From positions 10,447-74,446 of the forward strand of contig NZ_JBHUQE010000016.1 of NCBI RefSeq assembly GCF_042687825.1: 64,000 nucleotides of DNA, in the 5' to 3' direction. Positions 14,843-23,674 of the stretch are shown piece after piece. A program made the translations under genes and the position numbers. How positions within the stretch are numbered: position 1 is the stretch's first letter; the number at the start of each line of letters is the position of its first letter. The notes under the pieces were generated by a model. It searched no databases and was not told where the DNA came from. It saw nothing but the letters and a program-made list of their open reading frames with translations. Source of the DNA: Sedimentitalea sp042687825. Lineage in GTDB: Bacteria; Pseudomonadota; Alphaproteobacteria; Rhodobacterales; Rhodobacteraceae.

Positions 14843-16072
14843 CTAGTCCTTGAATTTCGACAGGATCATGGATCCATTGGTGCCGCCAAAGCCAAAGCTG
14901 TTGGTCATCACGCTGTCCAGCCCGGCATTCTGCACCGTTTCCAGCGCGATTTCCGAGGCATCCAGCGCCGGGTCCAGGGTTTCGACATTGATCGAGCGGG
15001 CGATAAAGTCGTTGTCCAGCATCAGCAGGCTGAAGATCGCCTCGAGCGCGCCGGCAGCCCCCTGGGCATGGCCGGTCATCGACTTGGTCGAACTGATCGG
15101 CGGGGTGGACCCTTGTCCAAAGACCCGGCGCACCGCCTCGACCTCGCCGACATCGCCGACCGGCGTGCTGGTGCCATGGGCGTTGATATAGTCCACACTG
15201 CGGCCCTCGGGCAGGGATTGCAGGGCCAGGCGCATGGCGCGTTCGCCGCCCTCGCCGGACGGGGCCACCATGTCATGGCCATCGCTGGTGGCGGCATAAC
15301 CGGTGACCTCGGCATAGATTTTCGCGCCGCGCGCCTGCGCATGTTCCAGCTCTTCAAGCACCACGATACCGCCGCCGCCCGAGATCACGAAACCATCGCG
15401 ATTGGCGTCAAAGGCGCGGCTGGCGGTCTGAGGTGCGTCATTGTATTTGCTGCTCATCGCGCCCATGGCGTCGAACAGGCAGGACAGGGTCCAGTCCAGT
15501 TCCTCGCCGCCGCCGGCAAACATTACGTCCTGCTTGCCCAGCATGATCTGTTCCGCGGCATTGCCGATGCAATGCAGGCTGGTCGAGCAGGCCGAGGTGA
15601 TGGAATAGTTGATGCCCTTGATCTTGTAGGCGGTGGCCAGGTTGGCCGAAATCGTCGAGGACATGCATTTGGGCACGGCAAAGGGGCCGATGCGCTTGGT
15701 GGCGCCGGATTTCAGCACCGTCTGATGCGCGGTCAGCATGGCGCTGGTCGAGGGGCCGCCCGAGCCGGCGACCAGGCCGGTGCGCGGATTGACGATGTCG
15801 GATTCTTCCAGCCCGGCATCGGCGATCGCCTCGGCCATGGCGATATGGGCATAGGCCGCCCCCGGTCCCATGAACCGCAGGGTGCGCTTGTCCACATGGT
15901 CGCTGGGGGTGATCTTGAGCGTGCCGGCGATCTGGCTGCGGAACCCGTGTTCGGCCATTTCGGGGCAGGCTTCGATTCCCGAACTGCCGGATTTCAGTGC
16001 TGCCAGAACCTCGGCGGCATTATTTCCGATGGACGAGACTATACCCAGCCCAGTGACAACGACGCGACGCAT
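14843..16072 (-). CDS. fabB: 3-oxoacyl-[acyl-carrier-protein] synthase I
   Basis: This 409-residue condensing enzyme has the Cys-His-His catalytic triad: Cys162 (TSACSTSLHC), His299 (NAHGTSTP) and His335 (SMTGHAQG). It elongates acyl-ACP with malonyl-ACP, and FabB in particular extends the cis-unsaturated intermediate made by FabA. FabB rather than FabF is called because of its place between fabA and fabI. The operon gives the cell its anaerobic-type route to unsaturated fatty acids. Spacing to fabA is 36 bases. Confidence 0.95.
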   Translation of the reverse strand: MRRVVVTGLGIVSSIGNNAAEVLAALKSGSSGIEACPEMAEHGFRSQIAGTLKITPSDHVDKRTLRFMGPGAAYAHIAMAEAIADAGLEESDIVNPRTGLVAGSGGPSTSAMLTAHQTVLKSGATKRIGPFAVPKCMSSTISANLATAYKIKGINYSITSACSTSLHCIGNAAEQIMLGKQDVMFAGGGEELDWTLSCLFDAMGAMSSKYNDAPQTASRAFDANRDGFVISGGGGIVVLEELEHAQARGAKIYAEVTGYAATSDGHDMVAPSGEGGERAMRLALQSLPEGRSVDYINAHGTSTPVGDVGEVEAVRRVFGQGSTPPISSTKSMTGHAQGAAGALEAIFSLLMLDNDFIARSINVETLDPALDASEIALETVQNAGLDSVMTNSFGFGGTNGSMILSKFKD

Positions 16073-16108
16073 CGGCGGTCTCCTTTATGGCGGCCCGTGC
16101 GGGCGTGA

Positions 16109-16621
16109 TCAGGTCTGGGCTGCGGCCAGACCCACCTTCATGTCCTTGACGGCATAGATCTCTTCGCCATCGGCGACAACCCGTCCGTCTGCCACGCCCA
16201 GCTTCAGCTTGCGGTCGATGATGCGGGTCATGTCCACATAGTAGGTCAGCATCTTGCGGTCCGGCTTGACCATGCCCTTCAGCTTGACCTCGCCGACGCC
16301 CATCGCCATGCCCTGACCCTGCATGCCGCGCCAGCCCAGGTTGAAACCGGTCAACTGCCACAACCCGTCCAGACCCAGACAGCCGGGCATGATCGGGTTG
16401 CCGGGGAAATGACAGTCAAAGAACCAGAGGTCCGGCGTGATGTCGAACTCGGCCACGACATGGCCCAATCCCTTGCTGCCGCCATCGGCGCTGATTTCGG
16501 TGATCCGGTCCATCATCAGCATGGGGGGCAGGGGCAGTTGCGCGTTCCCCGGGCCGAAAAGTTCGCCACGGGCGCATTTGAGCAAGCCCTCTTTGTCAAA
16601 ACTGTTGGGGAATTGCGCCAT
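16109..16621 (-). CDS. fabA: 3-hydroxydecanoyl-ACP dehydratase/isomerase
   Basis: This 170-residue single hot-dog enzyme dehydrates 3-hydroxydecanoyl-ACP and isomerises the product to cis-3-decenoyl-ACP, the branch point to unsaturated fatty acids. Catalytic His71 (DCHFPGNP) and Asp85 (GCLGLDGLWQL) are present. The start MAQFPNSF at 16621 is preferred over the 12-residue longer frame because it matches the family N-terminus. It is the first gene of fabA-fabB-fabI. The preceding membrane-protein gene ends 127 bases upstream. Confidence 0.95.
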   Translation of the reverse strand: MAQFPNSFDKEGLLKCARGELFGPGNAQLPLPPMLMMDRITEISADGGSKGLGHVVAEFDITPDLWFFDCHFPGNPIMPGCLGLDGLWQLTGFNLGWRGMQGQGMAMGVGEVKLKGMVKPDRKMLTYYVDMTRIIDRKLKLGVADGRVVADGEEIYAVKDMKVGLAAAQT

Positions 16622-16748
16622 CCTGCCGGCTCTCCTGCTCGGGTAATGCTGTTGCAATCCCGTCTAGCATCGGCGCTTAGGGTCCTGCAAGTGCGGCGCA
16701 ATCGCCGGGCCGAGCGGCCCAGCAGCGGCGCCCGCGGCACCTGGCGCA

Positions 16749-17621
16749 TCAGTCGCGCGGATTGGCCGGCACGACAGCGCGGCGATAGAGGTGCCAGGTC
16801 GCATGGCCCAGCACCGGCAGGATCACCATCAACCCGACGAACAGCGTCGCCATGCCGACGGCCAGCGACCCGGCGACGATCAGCCCCCAGGCGGCGGCGG
16901 TTTTCGGCGAGCGCCGGGCGACCCGGACCGAAGTGATCACCGCACGCGGCAGGCCGACATGGCGGTCGATCAGCAGGGGAAAGGACACCAGGCTGATGGC
17001 CAGGGCGACGATGGCGAAACCGAATCCGACGGCCAGACCGACGATCAGCATCGCCCATCCGGCCAGCGAGCCGAAAGTGGCCTGCAGCAGCAGAACCAGC
17101 GATTGCGGCGGTTCCGGCCCCAGGGTCAGCTTGTAGATCGCGCCGGCGGCGAACATCCAGCCGATGAACAGGACCGCCAGGTAGCCGCCCAGCACGACGA
17201 TCGGCGTGCAGGAGGGAGAAGAGATAACACCGAACGCGTCACCCCATCCGGTGTCCAGACCGGCTTCGCGGCGCCGGCTCAACTCGTACAGGCCGATAGC
17301 CGCCACCGGTCCGACCAGCGCAAACCCCGACAGCAGCGGGAACAACAGCGGCAGCAGGTCGCGGTTCATCGCGAACCATGTCAGAACCAGTCCAAGCACC
17401 GGATAGACCAGCGCGATGAACATGACGTCCGTGCGCATGGCGGTGAAATCCTCGTAGCCCTTGGCCAAAGCGGCGCGCAGATCCGCCAGCGTGATGTTGC
17501 GCAGAACGATCGGCGCGGTGTCCACGCCCGAGAGTTCGCCCGCGCCCGAGCCGATGCTGTGCGAGCCGCGGCCGAACAGTTGCGCGATCCATGAAATCGG
17601 GTTGCCTATTGTCTTGACCAT
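16749..17621 (-). CDS. DUF2189 family integral membrane protein
   Basis: This 290-residue protein has about six hydrophobic segments from residue ~65 to the C-terminus (for example VMFIALVYPVLGLVLTW and LGGYLAVLFIGWMFAAGAIY). The soluble N-terminus of ~50 residues includes VLRNITLADLRAALAKGYEDF, the usual start of DUF2189 proteins. Function is unknown in the family. It is transcribed away from irr, sharing a 270-base intergenic region, and toward fabA. Confidence 0.85.
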   Translation of the reverse strand: MVKTIGNPISWIAQLFGRGSHSIGSGAGELSGVDTAPIVLRNITLADLRAALAKGYEDFTAMRTDVMFIALVYPVLGLVLTWFAMNRDLLPLLFPLLSGFALVGPVAAIGLYELSRRREAGLDTGWGDAFGVISSPSCTPIVVLGGYLAVLFIGWMFAAGAIYKLTLGPEPPQSLVLLLQATFGSLAGWAMLIVGLAVGFGFAIVALAISLVSFPLLIDRHVGLPRAVITSVRVARRSPKTAAAWGLIVAGSLAVGMATLFVGLMVILPVLGHATWHLYRRAVVPANPRD

Positions 17622-17822
17622 GTTGCCCTCGCTTGCACTGAGTGTGTGTCAAAGGGCCAACGACCGGGCGGGCATATCGCATTCCCGCGGGCCAGGCCCA
17701 TGGGGATCCATCCGTCCCCATGCTAGCAAATGCGCCGGCTGCTGTCGCCCTGCACGATGCGGTTTCACGCAGACGTGCGCTGCGGGCGTCTGTGCGGCGG
17801 GAGGCGGCGGCGGCCTGTTGCG

Positions 17823-17835
17823 AATGAATTTCATT
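17823..17835. promoter_or_regulatory. Candidate operator upstream of irr
   Basis: AATGAA-T-TTCATT is a perfect 13-base palindrome in an AT-rich patch 57 bases before the irr start, inside the region shared with the divergent DUF2189 gene. AT-rich palindromes of this kind are typical Fur-superfamily targets. Autoregulation by Irr or another iron regulator is inference. Confidence 0.45.
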
Positions 17836-17891
17836 TGAATTCCGAGCCCGATGCCCCTTATATATCGGGTCACGAAAGGGAAACGGGGCCG

Positions 17892-18317
17892 ATGCCAAAG
17901 CCGATGCCAAGCGCCAACGAGACCGCCGCGACCTGGCTGGGGTCGGCCGGGCTGCGCCCGACGCGCCAGCGCCTGGCGCTGGCCGAGTTGCTGGTGGGCG
18001 ATGGTCAGCATCGCCACGTCACCGCCGAAAGCCTGTTCGAAGCGGCCCGTTCCGCCGGGGCGACAGTGTCGCTGGCCACGGTTTACAACACGCTGCGGGC
18101 GTTCTGCGATGCCGGGCTGCTGCAAGAGGTCGGGGTGGACGGATCGAAAAGCCATTTCGACACGAACACCCGTGATCACCCGCATTTCTATTGGGAAGAC
18201 GAGGGTCGGTTGACCGATGCGCCTTCGGATCAGCTGGTGATCACCCGTCTGCCCAGGGCGCCGGATGGTGCCGAGATCGCCGCGGTGGATGTGGTCATTC
18301 GCCTGCGGCGGACCTGA
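17892..18317 (+). CDS. irr: Iron response regulator Irr (Fur superfamily)
   Basis: This 141-residue Fur-superfamily protein has an N-terminal winged helix (GLRPTRQRLALAELL, then SLATVYNTLRAFCDAGLL) and a short dimer domain with HFDTNTRDHPHFYWEDEG, the signature of Irr. The CxxC zinc motifs of Fur are absent, and so is the N-terminal Cys-Pro haem regulatory motif of Bradyrhizobium Irr. Irr controls haem and iron genes under iron limitation. The ATG at 17892 follows GAAAGGG. The longer upstream frame is rejected as non-homologous and Arg-rich. Confidence 0.9.
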   Translation: MPKPMPSANETAATWLGSAGLRPTRQRLALAELLVGDGQHRHVTAESLFEAARSAGATVSLATVYNTLRAFCDAGLLQEVGVDGSKSHFDTNTRDHPHFYWEDEGRLTDAPSDQLVITRLPRAPDGAEIAAVDVVIRLRRT

Positions 18318-18377
18318 GGCCGCCCGCCCGTCACCCGGTCGCCCGCCAGACCGATTTTGCCGAAAAGGCCGCCCAGC

Positions 18378-19190
18378 ATGCCTCATCCCTTGGTCAGCCG
18401 CGCCGATATCGACGGTTTTCGCCGCGATGGCGTGGTGCTGATCCGTGGTCTGTTCGCCGATCATGTCGAAACCCTGCGCGCGGGCATCGCCGCGAACATG
18501 GCCGATCCCGGCCCCTATGCCTCGGAAAACCGCAAGGCCGGGCAGACCGGGCGGTTCTTTGACGATTACTGCAACTGGCAGCGGATCCCGGAATTTGCGC
18601 AGGTGATCCGCGACTCGCCCGCTGCCGAGGTGGCCGCCGACCTGATGGGCGCCGAGACGGTACAGCTGTTTCACGATCATGTGCTGGTCAAGGAGCCGGG
18701 CACATCGATGGCAACGCCCTGGCATCAGGACGGGCCCTATTATTTCGTGCAGGGACGGCAGACGCTCAGTTTCTGGTCGCCGCTGGACGCGGTCACGGAG
18801 GCGACCCTGCGCTGTGTCGCCGGCTCGCATCTGTGGGAAAAGGACGTGCTGCCGACGCGCTGGGTGTCGCAAGAAGGTTTCTTTCCCGACGCGGGCCAGT
18901 ACATGCCGGTGCCCGATCCCGACGCCGAGGGCATGCGCATCGTCGAATTTCCGATGCAGCCGGGAGATGCGGTAGCCTTTCATTTTCGCACCCTGCACGG
19001 TGCGCGCGGCAATACCAGTACGGCGCGGCGCCGGGCGTTCTCGCTGCGGGTGGTCGGGGATGACGCGCGCTATGTGCAGCGGCCCGGGCCGACCTCGCCA
19101 CCGTTTCCGGGCCATGGCATGTCGGCGGGGCAAAAGCTGCGCGGCGACTGGTTCCCGGTGATCTGGCCGCGCGGCGCCAGCCCCGGCTGA
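18378..19190 (+). CDS. Phytanoyl-CoA dioxygenase family protein
   Basis: This 270-residue Fe(II)/2-oxoglutarate-dependent oxygenase has the facial triad His116-x-Asp118 (TPWHQDGPY) and His207 (FRTLHGARGN). An Arg-rich segment after it (RRRAFSLRVVGDD) would bind 2-oxoglutarate. The start MPHPLVSR at 18378 fits the family. Substrate is unknown: members hydroxylate small lipids, ectoine-like solutes or natural products. It follows irr by 60 bases on the same strand and may share its transcript. Confidence 0.85.
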   Translation: MPHPLVSRADIDGFRRDGVVLIRGLFADHVETLRAGIAANMADPGPYASENRKAGQTGRFFDDYCNWQRIPEFAQVIRDSPAAEVAADLMGAETVQLFHDHVLVKEPGTSMATPWHQDGPYYFVQGRQTLSFWSPLDAVTEATLRCVAGSHLWEKDVLPTRWVSQEGFFPDAGQYMPVPDPDAEGMRIVEFPMQPGDAVAFHFRTLHGARGNTSTARRRAFSLRVVGDDARYVQRPGPTSPPFPGHGMSAGQKLRGDWFPVIWPRGASPG

Positions 19191-19206
19191 CGCGGACGCT
19201 GCAGCC

Positions 19207-20094
19207 TCAGAACCACTGACCCGGTTCCATCAGCCCCAAATCCAGCAATTGTTGCGAGGTCCATGTGAACGGCACCGTATTGTGCCAGGCGAAACTGCTG
19301 ATGGCCTGGGACGAGCCGGGGTTGCATTGCAGCGCCTTGGCGGCGCGGAACGAACAGACCGTCGCGGTCAGATTGTGGTGCCAGGGGCAGGAATAGGTGT
19401 TGTATTCCGGCTGATCAAAGGTGTGATCCGGCTGCAGCCGCAGCCCGCGCGCCGCCCGGAACAGCGCGATCCGGTCGATGCGGCGGCTGGCGGCGGGGAC
19501 GTGTTCCTCGAACCGCCAGCGCAGGCCGCCAAAGAAATCCAGCTGCCGTTCCAGCGGCTCGCCGGTGTCGGGCGCGTGGCGCGCCAGCGCGTAATATCCC
19601 GAACGATCGAAACAGGCGCGATCCAGGGACACCGCATCGGGATACCGGGCCAGGTCGTCGGCATAGAGGTCGATCACATAGGTCAGCATGGCGTCGCGCC
19701 GCTCGCCGGCGTGAAAGGCCAGCATCTCGCCGACGCTGCGGGTCTCGCGGAACGGATAGAACAGGTATTCCGCGTTGTAGCCGTAGTAGAACCAGGTGCC
19801 CGGGGCCGCCGCGATCAACCGGTTTACCGCGTCACAAACCGCCATTGCCGGGCCGCAATCATGGTCGATGCGATGCACCCGCGCGCCCAGCTCGGCGGGC
19901 AGGGCAAAGCTGGGCGGCATCAGGGCCAGCACCGCGGCGAACCCGCAATCCAGGTGATGGCGCAGGGTGCTGTCCAGCTCGACCTCGTCCTCGACAAAGA
20001 TCAGTGCCACCGGACCCCGGTCAAGAACCGGGCGACCCTGTTTCAGAAACGCGTCGAGTGAGGAATAGCTCATGTCGGTGCCCGGTGCTGCCAT
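19207..20094 (-). CDS. Conserved hypothetical protein, possibly glycosyltransferase-related
   Basis: This protein of about 295 residues has no confidently recognised family. It contains an N-terminal ALIFVEDEVELDSTLRHHL that looks like the first Rossmann-type strand and acidic loop of a family-2 glycosyltransferase, and an aromatic middle (GTWFYYGYNAEYLFYPF). The C-terminus carries conserved-looking Cys/His (YSCPWHHN). The start at 20094 is provisional. It has GAAAGA upstream, and MSYSSLDAF at 20073 is an alternative. It is transcribed divergently from miaB. Confidence 0.6.
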   Translation of the reverse strand: MAAPGTDMSYSSLDAFLKQGRPVLDRGPVALIFVEDEVELDSTLRHHLDCGFAAVLALMPPSFALPAELGARVHRIDHDCGPAMAVCDAVNRLIAAAPGTWFYYGYNAEYLFYPFRETRSVGEMLAFHAGERRDAMLTYVIDLYADDLARYPDAVSLDRACFDRSGYYALARHAPDTGEPLERQLDFFGGLRWRFEEHVPAASRRIDRIALFRAARGLRLQPDHTFDQPEYNTYSCPWHHNLTATVCSFRAAKALQCNPGSSQAISSFAWHNTVPFTWTSQQLLDLGLMEPGQWF

Positions 20095-20195
20095 TCTGGT
20101 CTTTCGGCCGAAACTCGGGTAATTCCCGGTGCATTGCAAGCCATCGCCAATCGGTCTAAGTCAGGCCGCTGATCCATCTTTGTGAGGCAAAGCGC

Positions 20196-21524
20196 ATGAC
20201 CGCCCCCAAGAAACTGTTCATCAAGACCTATGGCTGCCAGATGAACGTCTATGACAGCGAGCGCATGACCGAGGCGCTGAGCGGACAGGGCTATGTCGCG
20301 ACCGACAGCCAGGACGACGCCGACATGATCCTGCTGAACACCTGTCACATCCGGGAAAAGGCGGCGGAAAAGGTCTATTCCGAACTGGGCCGGTTCAAGG
20401 GGCTCAAGGCGGAAAAACCCGATCTCAAGATCGGCGTGGCCGGCTGTGTCGCCCAGGCCGAGGGCGAAGAGATCATGCGCCGCCAGCCGATGGTCGATCT
20501 GGTGGTCGGCCCCCAGAGCTATCACCGTCTGCCCGAGCTTGAGGCCCGCACCCGCGCCGGGGAAAAGGCGCTGGACACCGATTTTCCCGCCGAGGACAAG
20601 TTCGAGGTTCTGCGCAAACGGCCCAAGGCGGCGCGCGGACCAACGGCGTTTCTGACGGTGCAAGAGGGCTGTGACAAATTCTGCGCCTTTTGCGTCGTGC
20701 CCTATACCCGCGGCGCCGAGGTCAGCCGCCCTGTCGACCGCATCCTGACCGAGGCCCGCGATCTGGTCGAGCGCGGCGTGCGCGAGATCACCCTGCTGGG
20801 CCAGAACGTCAACGCCTATCACGGCGCCGGGCCGGATGGCGACATGACGCTGGCGCAGCTGATCTGGGAACTGGACGGGATCGACGGGCTGGAGCGTATC
20901 CGGTTCACCACCAGCCACCCCAACGACATGACCGACGATCTGATCGCGGCGCATGGGTCATGCGCCAAGCTGATGCCCTATTTGCATCTGCCGGTGCAGT
21001 CCGGCAGCGATCGCATCCTCAAGCGGATGAACCGCAGCCACTCGGCCGACAGCTATCTGCGGCTGATCGAACGCATCCGCGCGGCGCGGCCCGATATTCT
21101 GCTGTCGGGCGATTTCATCGTCGGTTTCCCCGAAGAGACGGAACAGGATTTCCAGGCCACGATGGATCTGATCGAGGCGGTCCACTACGGTCAGGCCTAT
21201 TCGTTCAAATATTCCCCGCGCCCGGGCACCCCGGCGGCCGAGCGGCCGCAGGTGGCCGAGGACGTGGCCTCGGACCGCCTGCAGCGGCTGCAGGCGCTGA
21301 TCACCCGCCAGCAGCGCGCCGTGCAGGACGCCATGGTCGGGCGCCACGCGCATGTCCTGTTCGAGCGGGCCGGCCGGTTTGACGACCAGATGGTCGGCAA
21401 GTCGGAATATCTGCATGCGGTGCATGTCACCGATGCCGATGTCCGCGCCGGCGATCTGTGCCGGGTGCTGATCACCGGTTCGGGGGCCAATTCACTGGCG
21501 GGCCGGGTGATCCGGGCGGGCTGA
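20196..21524 (+). CDS. miaB: tRNA (N6-isopentenyl adenosine-37-C2)-methylthiotransferase
   Basis: This 442-residue radical-SAM enzyme adds the methylthio group to i6A37 of tRNAs reading UNN codons. The N-terminal cluster Cys14, Cys50 and Cys84 binds the auxiliary 4Fe-4S. Cys159-x3-Cys163-x2-Cys166 binds the radical-SAM cluster. The C-terminal TRAM domain is about 370-440. Length and start are typical. An intrinsic terminator follows about 105 bases after the stop. Confidence 0.96.
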   Translation: MTAPKKLFIKTYGCQMNVYDSERMTEALSGQGYVATDSQDDADMILLNTCHIREKAAEKVYSELGRFKGLKAEKPDLKIGVAGCVAQAEGEEIMRRQPMVDLVVGPQSYHRLPELEARTRAGEKALDTDFPAEDKFEVLRKRPKAARGPTAFLTVQEGCDKFCAFCVVPYTRGAEVSRPVDRILTEARDLVERGVREITLLGQNVNAYHGAGPDGDMTLAQLIWELDGIDGLERIRFTTSHPNDMTDDLIAAHGSCAKLMPYLHLPVQSGSDRILKRMNRSHSADSYLRLIERIRAARPDILLSGDFIVGFPEETEQDFQATMDLIEAVHYGQAYSFKYSPRPGTPAAERPQVAEDVASDRLQRLQALITRQQRAVQDAMVGRHAHVLFERAGRFDDQMVGKSEYLHAVHVTDADVRAGDLCRVLITGSGANSLAGRVIRAG

Positions 21525-21628
21525 TCCCCGAAAAAGGTGATGCGTCCGGGCAACGCGGCTGCCGGAAATGGCGGCAAATCGCGCGAATGCGCCCTTTTTA
21601 TGTGCAACTTTCGGCTGAATCCGGTAAG

Positions 21629-21655
21629 GGGCCGCCGAGCGCTCGGCCCGTTTTT
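21629..21655 (+). terminator. Intrinsic terminator downstream of miaB
   Basis: GGGCCG (21629-21634) pairs with CGGCCC (21644-21649). The self-complementary centre GAGCGCTC extends the fold, and a run of five T follows at 21651-21655. It separates miaB from the outer-membrane protein gene. Confidence 0.75.
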
Positions 21656-21690
21656 CGAACCGGCACGCGCGCAGCCAGAGAGGGGGCGTC

Positions 21691-22425
21691 ATGTTTCTGC
21701 GAATGGAAAAACCGGTCCGTGCGGCCGCGATGGCTTTGGTTCTGGGCGGTGCCGCTGCGACCGCGCAGGCCGGCAATGTCGCGCCGGTGCCCGCCGATCC
21801 GGCGGTGATCACGCCCGCGCCGGTCTGGCGCGGCGTCTATGCCGGGGCCAGTGTCGCCTATGCGTTCAACGGGGATGACCGCGTCGGTCATCGCAACCCC
21901 GGTGGCGCGATGGTGGCGGTGCCCGGCACGCTGGAACAAAGCGGCGTCAACTACGGGCTGCGGCTGGGGTGGCGCGGCGAGCGCAGCCAGGGCGCCCGGT
22001 CCTTTGTCTATGGTGTCGAACTTGGCTATGACGCGGGCAAGGCGGACGATTCCCTGGCGACGGCCACGCATACTGCCTCTGTTTCGCTGAACAACGTGCT
22101 GTCGCTGCGCCTGAAATCCGGCCTGACCAACGCCGCGCGCAACACGCTGTTCTATGGCATCCTGGGCTATGCCCGCGGCGATTTCGACTATGCGGTGGCA
22201 GGCACGGCGGCGGGCGACACGATCGCGATCAATACCGGGCTGTCGGCGAATGGCTATGTGCTGGGGCTGGGCGCGGAACGTCAGTTGACCGACCGGCTGT
22301 CGCTGTTCGGCGAATGGGAATATCTGAACTTTGGCAGTCAGCGCCTGACGGATGCGAACGGCTCGTCGACCCAGGCGACGCCGAAATACCAGAACATCCG
22401 CATCGGTCTGAACTATCGATTCTGA
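21691..22425 (+). CDS. Outer-membrane beta-barrel protein (OmpA/Omp25-like)
   Basis: This 244-residue protein has a signal peptide (AAAMALVLGGAAATAQA, cleavage near residue 27). It is followed by an eight-strand-like barrel beginning WRGVYAGASVAYAFNGDDR and ending in the aromatic C-terminus IGLNYRF, the sorting signal for the BAM complex. It resembles the small porin-like surface proteins abundant in Alphaproteobacteria. AGAGGGGG lies before the ATG. It is a single gene, with a terminator upstream and phoH downstream. Confidence 0.85.
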   Translation: MFLRMEKPVRAAAMALVLGGAAATAQAGNVAPVPADPAVITPAPVWRGVYAGASVAYAFNGDDRVGHRNPGGAMVAVPGTLEQSGVNYGLRLGWRGERSQGARSFVYGVELGYDAGKADDSLATATHTASVSLNNVLSLRLKSGLTNAARNTLFYGILGYARGDFDYAVAGTAAGDTIAINTGLSANGYVLGLGAERQLTDRLSLFGEWEYLNFGSQRLTDANGSSTQATPKYQNIRIGLNYRF

Positions 22426-22588
22426 GCGCGCAACCATAGGCTGTTTCGCGGTGACCCCTCTCTAGGTGGCGTAGTACGGTCGTTTTTTGTTTCAATCTCG
22501 TGAAATTCGCGCCGGGCGGCTTGCGTCGGGGCCGCGAACTTGGCACGCTTGTGCCAGACCGCCGCAATGGCAAGAGCAGGAGAGCGGA

Positions 22589-23605
22589 TTGGCCACAGGT
22601 GCCCTGACCCCACCGCAGACCGACATGTCAGCCCCCGAAGTGCTGGTCGAATTCCCGGATAACCGCTTGCTGATCGACCTTTGTGGCGAATATGACCGCA
22701 ACCTGGCCGACATCGAACAGAAGATCGGCGTCCAGATCGTGCGCCGCGGCAACCAGCTGTCGATCCTCGGCGACGAGGACAGCCAGAAACAGGCCGCCGA
22801 GGTGTTGCAGTCGCTGTATTCCCGGCTGGAGGTCGGGCGCGACGTGGAAACCGGCGATATCGACCGCGAGCTGCGCATGGGCGGTTCGGATGCCGGCACC
22901 GGCGTCCGGGATGGCGATCAGCTGGAAATGTTCAATGGCGGCGAGGTCGAGATCAAGACCCGCAAAAAGCTGATCGAACCGCGCACCGCGGCGCAAAAGG
23001 CCTATGTGCAGTCGCTGTTTTCGAATGAACTGGCCTTTGGCATCGGTCCGGCGGGCACCGGTAAGACCTATCTGGCGGTGGCCGTGGGCGTGTCGATGTT
23101 CATCGGCGGCCAGGTCGACCGGATCATCCTGTCGCGCCCGGCGGTCGAGGCCGGCGAGCGCCTGGGCTTTTTGCCCGGCGACATGAAGGACAAGGTCGAT
23201 CCCTATATGCAGCCGCTCTATGACGCGCTGAACGATTTTCTGCCGGGCAAGCAACTGGCCAAGCTGATCGAGGAAAAGCGCATCGAGATCGCGCCATTGG
23301 CCTTTATGCGCGGGCGCACCCTGTCCAATGCCTTTGTCGTTCTGGACGAGGCGCAGAATGCCACGTCGATGCAGATGAAAATGTTCCTGACGCGGCTGGG
23401 CGAGGGCAGCCGCATGGTGGTCACCGGCGACCGCACCCAGGTCGACCTGCCGCGCGGTGTGCCCTCGGGGCTGGCGGATGCGGAACGGCTGTTGTCGGCC
23501 ATTCCCAAGATCGGTTTCAACTATTTCACCTCAAAGGACGTGGTGCGCCACCCGCTGGTGGCGGCGATCATCGAAGCCTACGAGGCCGACCCGCCGGCGG
23601 CCTGA
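22589..23605 (+). CDS. phoH: PhoH-like ATPase
   Basis: This is a 338-residue protein. The N-terminal ~100 residues form a small RNA-binding-like domain (DRNLADIEQKIGVQIVRRGNQ, stated in part). The C-terminal PhoH ATPase has Walker A IGPAGTGKTYLA and Walker B FVVLDEAQN. A TTG at 22589 with AGGAG 6 bases upstream is preferred. An ATG at 22625 is possible, and the frame upstream to 22487 is not credible. In this group phoH is usually near ybeY, corC and lnt, as it is here, consistent with RNA metabolism. PhoH here is not shown to be phosphate-regulated. Confidence 0.88.
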   Translation: MATGALTPPQTDMSAPEVLVEFPDNRLLIDLCGEYDRNLADIEQKIGVQIVRRGNQLSILGDEDSQKQAAEVLQSLYSRLEVGRDVETGDIDRELRMGGSDAGTGVRDGDQLEMFNGGEVEIKTRKKLIEPRTAAQKAYVQSLFSNELAFGIGPAGTGKTYLAVAVGVSMFIGGQVDRIILSRPAVEAGERLGFLPGDMKDKVDPYMQPLYDALNDFLPGKQLAKLIEEKRIEIAPLAFMRGRTLSNAFVVLDEAQNATSMQMKMFLTRLGEGSRMVVTGDRTQVDLPRGVPSGLADAERLLSAIPKIGFNYFTSKDVVRHPLVAAIIEAYEADPPAA

Positions 23606-23674
23606 CCGGCGCGGCGGCCAGAACCCCGCGCCCAGAACCCGCCGGCCCGGGTCCGACGACCCGAATCCGGCGCC

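Noticed and set aside
17730..17891. N-terminal extension of Irr
   Set aside because: The extra residues are Arg/Cys-rich and unlike any Irr, and they would cover the promoter palindrome. The ATG at 17892 has a ribosome site.
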